A stretch of 64,000 nucleotides of DNA, taken from the NCBI GenBank assembly GCA_029851415.1, contig CM056742.1:93672748-93736747 (forward strand). Reading direction: 5' to 3'. The DNA is from Eretmocerus hayati. Taxonomy: Eukaryota; Arthropoda; Insecta; Hymenoptera; Aphelinidae. The translations under genes were made by a program, and so were the position numbers. Position 1 is the stretch's first letter; each line of letters begins with the position of its first letter. Shown here piece after piece: positions 59,434 through 64,000 of the stretch. The notes beneath the pieces are model-generated. The model ran no database searches, was not told the DNA's origin, and saw nothing but the letters and a program-made list of their open reading frames with translations.

Positions 59434-61832
59434 TTTCAACAATCATCAGGGATTAATGCGGCGTTCGATTGGCCAGTATGTAGAGGATGATTTTGTGGAG
59501 AATGAGAGTTCCTTGTGTGATATTGCGCTGAAACTACACCGGGATGCATTACGTAGTGACTTCATTGTGAGCGTCCAGAGTGCGTTACTTCTTCAAGAAA
59601 TAGGTGAGACATACGCGCGCGCACCCAACACCACCGTTCCCGTGCAGCAGAATAATTCCAGTGGACCATATCCAGCTGACAATGGATGTCAGAATTTACC
59701 CACTCCTGCTAATATTGAGAGGTGGAGAAATGACATTTTAGCACTTGTGACTTGCGAGCGAGATTTGAAAGCGACCAATCAGTCCAATATTTCGTGTGCT
59801 ACTGTCAATAATACCAAGACTTGCAATTTGCTCAATTGTGAAGATAAGGTGGCATCATTGCCAGTGTCTTCGAGCACGTAGCTTTCCTATTCAAATTTTT
59901 CCTCATTTTCTGATCCCATGATCAATTGCAAATCTCAGACTAAGCATCCCATGTCATTGACTAATTCTGAAAATTTGGATGACATATGTGAGAGCACTGA
60001 TCCTGGCAATTCCTCTGAGGAGAATTTTGTGTCGTCAAGACCATTTCAGATCGCAAGACCGATTCAATCCTACTCTTCCCAAATTTTTGACTCTGACAGA
60101 CAATGGGGGAGGGTTAGACCCCACTTATCATTGAAATTCTTCCAGAATACATCACCAGATCATGACTATTGGTCAAATATTGATTTCAACAGGCAAGATT
60201 ATTACTCATCTGTATTGATGGGTGTTCACATGGCTCAATCTTGTGCTCGTCTTTCATTGCCAGGCATGACGTTTGTCCAATTTAGCCTTTCTGCGCATGA
60301 AATGTTGTACGAGCCAGAGTGGCTCTGTCTAAAAAATTCTTTTGATTTGGTATCTTCTCAACTGGAACGAGAAATAAAATCTTTCCATCATATCAGGGCA
60401 GAGAAACGTGGCAGTATTCCAAGAGAAGGTACATCTTTCGAGTCCTTCACGAATCCTCTGGATGTCATTGATTTTTATCGCCCTTGTAACCTTTTGAATC
60501 TGCATAACATCAATTCATTCCATTCACTACTACGAACATCCGGTCCCCCCTTGACAGACGCAGTCAGAATTTTAGAATTCGACAAGCTAGCGCGTGTTGT
60601 AGTGCTAACTTGTCTGCCTAATGAGATTGTCAAATTTCTTGGATCTGGAATTGCATCAAGACGAGAAATGGGCCTGATCAACCCTATTCTTTTCAATTCC
60701 GCCTCCCAGGTTCAGTATCATGTGACACTTTGTGGGCGTTTTGAACTTTTGAGTACTGACTTGCAAATCCTGAAGTTCAAAGTAAATTGGGACCGAAATA
60801 AGACATTTGATGGTCACAAGATCGATTCCAAATACTGGTCTGAGTATGAGGTCGTGTTCGAGCAATCTCGACCGACCAATGAAGTATTTTACCTCGTTTC
60901 AACTAAGATCGAGGCTGAACCCCATACTCATGATCACGATACGCGAAAATCTAACCACATCAATTCTTTCCACCTATGCACGAGCATTGTGCAAGTACCA
61001 GAGTACCAGTTTCAGGTACAACCCCAAATTTCAACATTAATAGAGCCTTGGCACGCACTTATATCTGATATGGCACCTTTTTCGCCTGATTGCAATACCT
61101 TGCAAAATTCAGTGTGCGATGGCCCAGCAAAGACTCTTGAATTTTTTGGCCTTAAGGCGATGCGGTCACCGTGCACGCTGAACTTTGTTCACAGAACTCT
61201 CAAAATCTTTCCCATTATGGGCTAAACGACGAGTTATCCAGGCTTTATTATCATCTAACTTGGCCTGGATAACTCTTCGTTTGGCCCGAATCGGACTAGA
61301 TTTTGAGAGTTTTGTGAACGAAAATGTGCCAATTTGTAGGTTAGAAAGTACCCGCTGGCAAGTTATTCTCGTTTATTAGTGACAGTCTTGTGATTGGTGA
61401 CAAATAATGAGTTGTCCACCACAATTCAAATGATAATACGTAATGGACAAATCGTCTCCAACTTTGTTTCGTGAAAATTGTTTGATTTACATCCAAATAA
61501 GATATAATTTCCGGGTTGCACGGTGACCGCATCGCCTTAAAGATCTGATCCACCATCTCAAATTTATTAGCCTACCGCACAGGACGAAGCTGTCCATGCA
61601 GTTAGAGCAATTTAACCTTGATTTTCATGAGCTATTTCTGACATTTTATAGTCGTGATATTAGGCTTCAATTTGATGCAACCCATGGCCATCGATCAGCT
61701 GATCGATTCCTCTCAACCAATTCGAGACACATGTGGTCAATACGACCGTGTCACGTCAACACGACAAATTTAGCTCGGAAGAATGGACCAGGAGGGGGGC
61801 ATAGCGACACCATAGGCGCAGGAGCAGCCTAG
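59434..61832 (+). pseudogene. Outer-element ORF, continuation, with in-frame UAG and a MITE insertion
   Basis: After the inner element, the frame from 49427 continues with FNNHQGLMRRSIG to TAG at 59879-59881, then stays open in the same frame (SYSNFSSFSDPMINCK) to 61155, where a TTAA-flanked MITE interrupts. Skipping 61156-61540 restores the frame, which ends at TAG 61830-61832 after a Gly-rich GGGHSDTIGAGAA. The lengths are 190 codons up to and including the UAG, and 522 after it. Apart from the SAP-like N-terminus I recognise no domain, zinc knuckle or polymerase motif. It could be an extended Gag or an element-specific accessory protein. The UAG is either a nonsense change or a readthrough site. 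Confidence 0.7.
61156..61536. mobile_element. 381-bp MITE with TTAA target duplication
   Basis: Perfect 20-bp terminal inverted repeats (GGCGATGCGGTCACCGTGCA) lie just inside TTAA on both sides (61152-61155, 61537-61540). Internally, 61185-61243 is a second inverted repeat with 61262-61320 (ctctcaaaatct, gagttatccaggc). TTAA duplication suggests a piggyBac-type partner transposase, although the ends do not begin with the usual CCC. It is non-coding and younger than the ORF it breaks. Confidence 0.85.
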
Positions 61833-62696
61833 TGCCCGTAGCAGACAACCACGTGCTACTGACTGCAGCCGAAGATCGACATCGTTCCAGAGGAAGATTC
61901 ATCGATTGACAGCGAGGGTTGTGCGCGCGTGAGTCTCACTCAGTGGTTAGGTTGTGTCCGTACAATTTTGCGCGACTTAGTGTGTTCGATTAATGAAACG
62001 TTCCTGGACGTGAACGGCATTCATAACATGTGAGTTTAGTTCTCAAGAGGATGTTCTTTTTATTTTCATAAGCCCTTGGCCAATCGAATTTGAGCAAAAC
62101 TCACGCTATAGAGATTGATGAATGAGGTCAAATGACCATATCGTATAACAATTTTAGTTCTGTATGAATTTATAAGTGTGCATTGAGTGAAGTATGGTCT
62201 AATGCTGAAGTATGGGCCATGGGACCAATGTCCAAGAGTATGATTTGTGTGTTGTATGCACAGAATGCTTACAAGTGCTCAATGATCAATTCAAGAGACC
62301 AAGTGAATTAGTGAAGACCGTGAAGTGAAATTTCCTGTAGTAAGGTGCCTCAAGAGCAAAAACAGTGCAGTGAAATAAACGCTCCCACAATTACTTAGAG
62401 TTCGAGAAGAACAGCTATGAATTCTATATAGACTGATTTAGTATGGGAAGTATGTTAGTGTGAGTGATCGCGTTTTCATTTTTCGAGGGAAATACAATCT
62501 CATTTATTTGGAATCCATATTTTCAACATCACTTCTAATTATCACTTTCCGACTGATAATCTTTTGATCAGAATATTTACTTTTGATTCAAATTTCTTGA
62601 GCAAATGGCTCTTTCCCTTTAGTTTTCGGCCCAGATTGAGAGAGGTAGGTTTTCGAGCTGGTGCGCCAGCCGGCTACCCAGCGTCTGGGGGAGGGG
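61833..62696 (+). other. 3' untranslated region and polypurine tract of the outer element
   Basis: No ORF. It ends in GGGGGAGGGG (62687-62696), the primer for plus-strand synthesis, directly before the 3' LTR. Confidence 0.7.
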
Positions 62697-63477
62697 TGTG
62701 ACGGCCAAGTCAGTCCGTCTCCCTCTCCCCCTGGACCGAATATTGTAATGATAACATTTTGTGTTACAGCCTAAGCACGAGAAGAGTTGCTGCATAGTTT
62801 AGCCAGGTAAGAGGGAGAGAGACAGAGAGATGGCACCGTAGTAGGGCCCGCGCGCCCCATATTTTGAGCCATTCCTGGCGCAAGCCAATGCTGCTCCGGC
62901 CAGCAACCTTTTACTATACATTCCGTCGTGACGTTTTGGAGCGCTCGCACGCGCCTATCGAGCTTATTATCGTGCGCGTTGTCCACGCCGCCCGGAGCCC
63001 GTCCTTGGCATCATTTAGCCGGGGCTCCGATGCGTGCATTTCATATAACCTGTGCTGTGGTCTATGACCGAAATCATCATCGTCTGGGACAATTGCGAGC
63101 TGCCTGATCGTCGTGAGCTGCGAGGGCCGGTGCCCGATTCGAGGTCGAGTGACCAACCTGCGTCAAGGCCATTGATATTTGTAAGTGCCTCTCGCAAATC
63201 TCTCTCTCCTCTTTCTGGGCTTGTAGATTGTATTTTTCCCTAAATGCGCCCTCAATAATCGTGCGTGGGCTAGATTTATTCTAACGGTCAGCGGACCATT
63301 TGTAAATAGTTTTCTTTGAATAAATGCCCTTTCATTCTTGATTTTAATCGAGCGTGTGCTCATTCAGTGCTCCCCTCTCCTGATTTCTTGAACAATTACA
63401 GCAATAGCTCACTCCCTGAGCTTCTCAAATAAAAGCAGGCCCTGCCTGCACGTGACGAGTCCACCAAAACCGTCACA
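62697..63477 (+). repeat. 3' LTR of the outer LTR element
   Basis: 781 bp, ~98.3% identical by eye to 46550-47330, followed by the target duplication GTTT. Confidence 0.93.
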
Positions 63478-64000
63478 GTTTCCACAATTCTATCGATTTC
63501 AGAAAAACGAGTAATCAAATTATTGATGGAATTATTTGCGCTTACGATGTTTTCTTCAGATGTGAATGTCCACGATGATATTGTGCAGCTCACCTCTTTC
63601 TGCGTCGACTGTTCTTACACTCGCTAAACTTCCAAGAGTACGTGTATCCGCGATGGGCTCAAGCAGGTGACATTGGTGATATTCATCTTAGTACGAAGTA
63701 AGGCCCAGAATGAGAATTTTGAGTGTCACTTGTATATTTATCCCTGTAACCAACTGAGTAATTAATTCACGTCAAATCGATGTACATCTCTTTGGCCTAC
63801 TAGAAATCACTTTATTTGAGCATAACGATATTTTACAACATCATATTTCTGAATTTCCGATAGAAAACTTCAGTATTTTTATAATTAAACACTAGCGTTA
63901 TGTTTCGCGTTGCTCGGACTGTAAAAGTCCCCGAGAAGCGTATCAGTTCACCAAAATGCTCTTTTGAATCAAATGAAAATATATTCTGTACCATTTTTAC
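63478..64000. repeat. Macro-repeat unit 2, right part
   Basis: Matches 39005-39520 of unit 1, including the end of the last ~0.58-kb sub-repeat and, from 63890, the left arm of the boundary foldback element. The window ends inside it. Confidence 0.85.

Larger units (their letters stand above)
46550..63477 (+). mobile_element. Non-autonomous LTR retrotransposon with 781-bp LTRs, containing nested insertions
   Basis: LTRs of equal length (781 bp) begin TGTGACGG and end CCGTCACA. GTTT flanks both ends (46546-46549, 63478-63481), and the outer flanks join into the macro-repeat sequence seen uninterrupted near 39000. A primer-binding site starts right after the 5' LTR and a polypurine tract GGGGGAGGGG (62687-62696) precedes the 3' LTR. 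By eye the LTRs differ at about 13 positions (~1.7%). Without the nested 10-kb element and the MITE, the interior is about 5 kb with one long ORF and no RT, RNase H or integrase. Proteins from a partner element would be needed for movement. Confidence 0.92.

Noticed and set aside
1..64000. CRISPR arrays, bacterial operons or ribosomal RNA genes
   Set aside because: The content is eukaryotic repeats; no regular short repeat-spacer pattern or rRNA-like sequence was seen.

Overview
The window looks like repeat-rich, probably heterochromatic DNA of an insect. The evidence is a BEL/Pao element, two Ty3/gypsy (errantivirus-type) elements with baculovirus-F-like env genes, several MITEs, and long AT-rich tandem arrays. 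No ordinary single-copy host gene was recognised. The species cannot be told from the sequence; an insect such as a hymenopteran is only a guess.

Layout. 61-1080: a 143-bp satellite with an inversion. 2055-11779: a broken unrecognised minus-strand gene with Cys-rich motifs, split by a complete but decayed BEL/Pao element (2658-10584, 5-bp target duplication CAGAT). 11780-16044: no recognisable gene, three inverted repeats. 16045-24400: an old Ty3/gypsy copy truncated at both ends. 25939-26820: a decayed CACTA/EnSpm-like transposase. 27490-28985: a ~130-bp satellite hit by two MITEs. 29737-30152: an inverted duplication. 30169 to the end of the window: two tandem copies of a ~9.5-kb macro-repeat, each with three ~1-1.2-kb sub-repeats, an array of ~0.58-kb sub-repeats, and a foldback element at its right edge.

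The second macro-repeat carries nested insertions. A 781-bp-LTR retrotransposon (46550-63477) sits in the array. Its single long ORF, about 711 codons if read through one in-frame UAG, is interrupted by a 10-kb Ty3/gypsy element (49428-59429) and by a 381-bp MITE flanked by TTAA (61156-61536). Removing either insertion with one target duplication leaves the frame in register. The outer element shows no reverse transcriptase or integrase, so it is a non-autonomous LTR element with an unclassified protein.

The inner Ty3/gypsy element is the most informative object. It has 1065/1066-bp LTRs, a splice donor in the LTR, a -1 frameshift signal between gag and pol, and an unusual pol order: protease, RT, RNase H, a ~460-residue acidic Ser-rich linker with conserved blocks, a domain resembling a TARG1-type macro (ADP-ribose) domain, then integrase. 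The old copy at 16-24 kb shares the linker and the macro-like domain, so the arrangement is a family trait. Its env-like gene ends in a Cys-rich tail that the old copy lacks. As assembled, several frame breaks prevent full expression of gag and pol.
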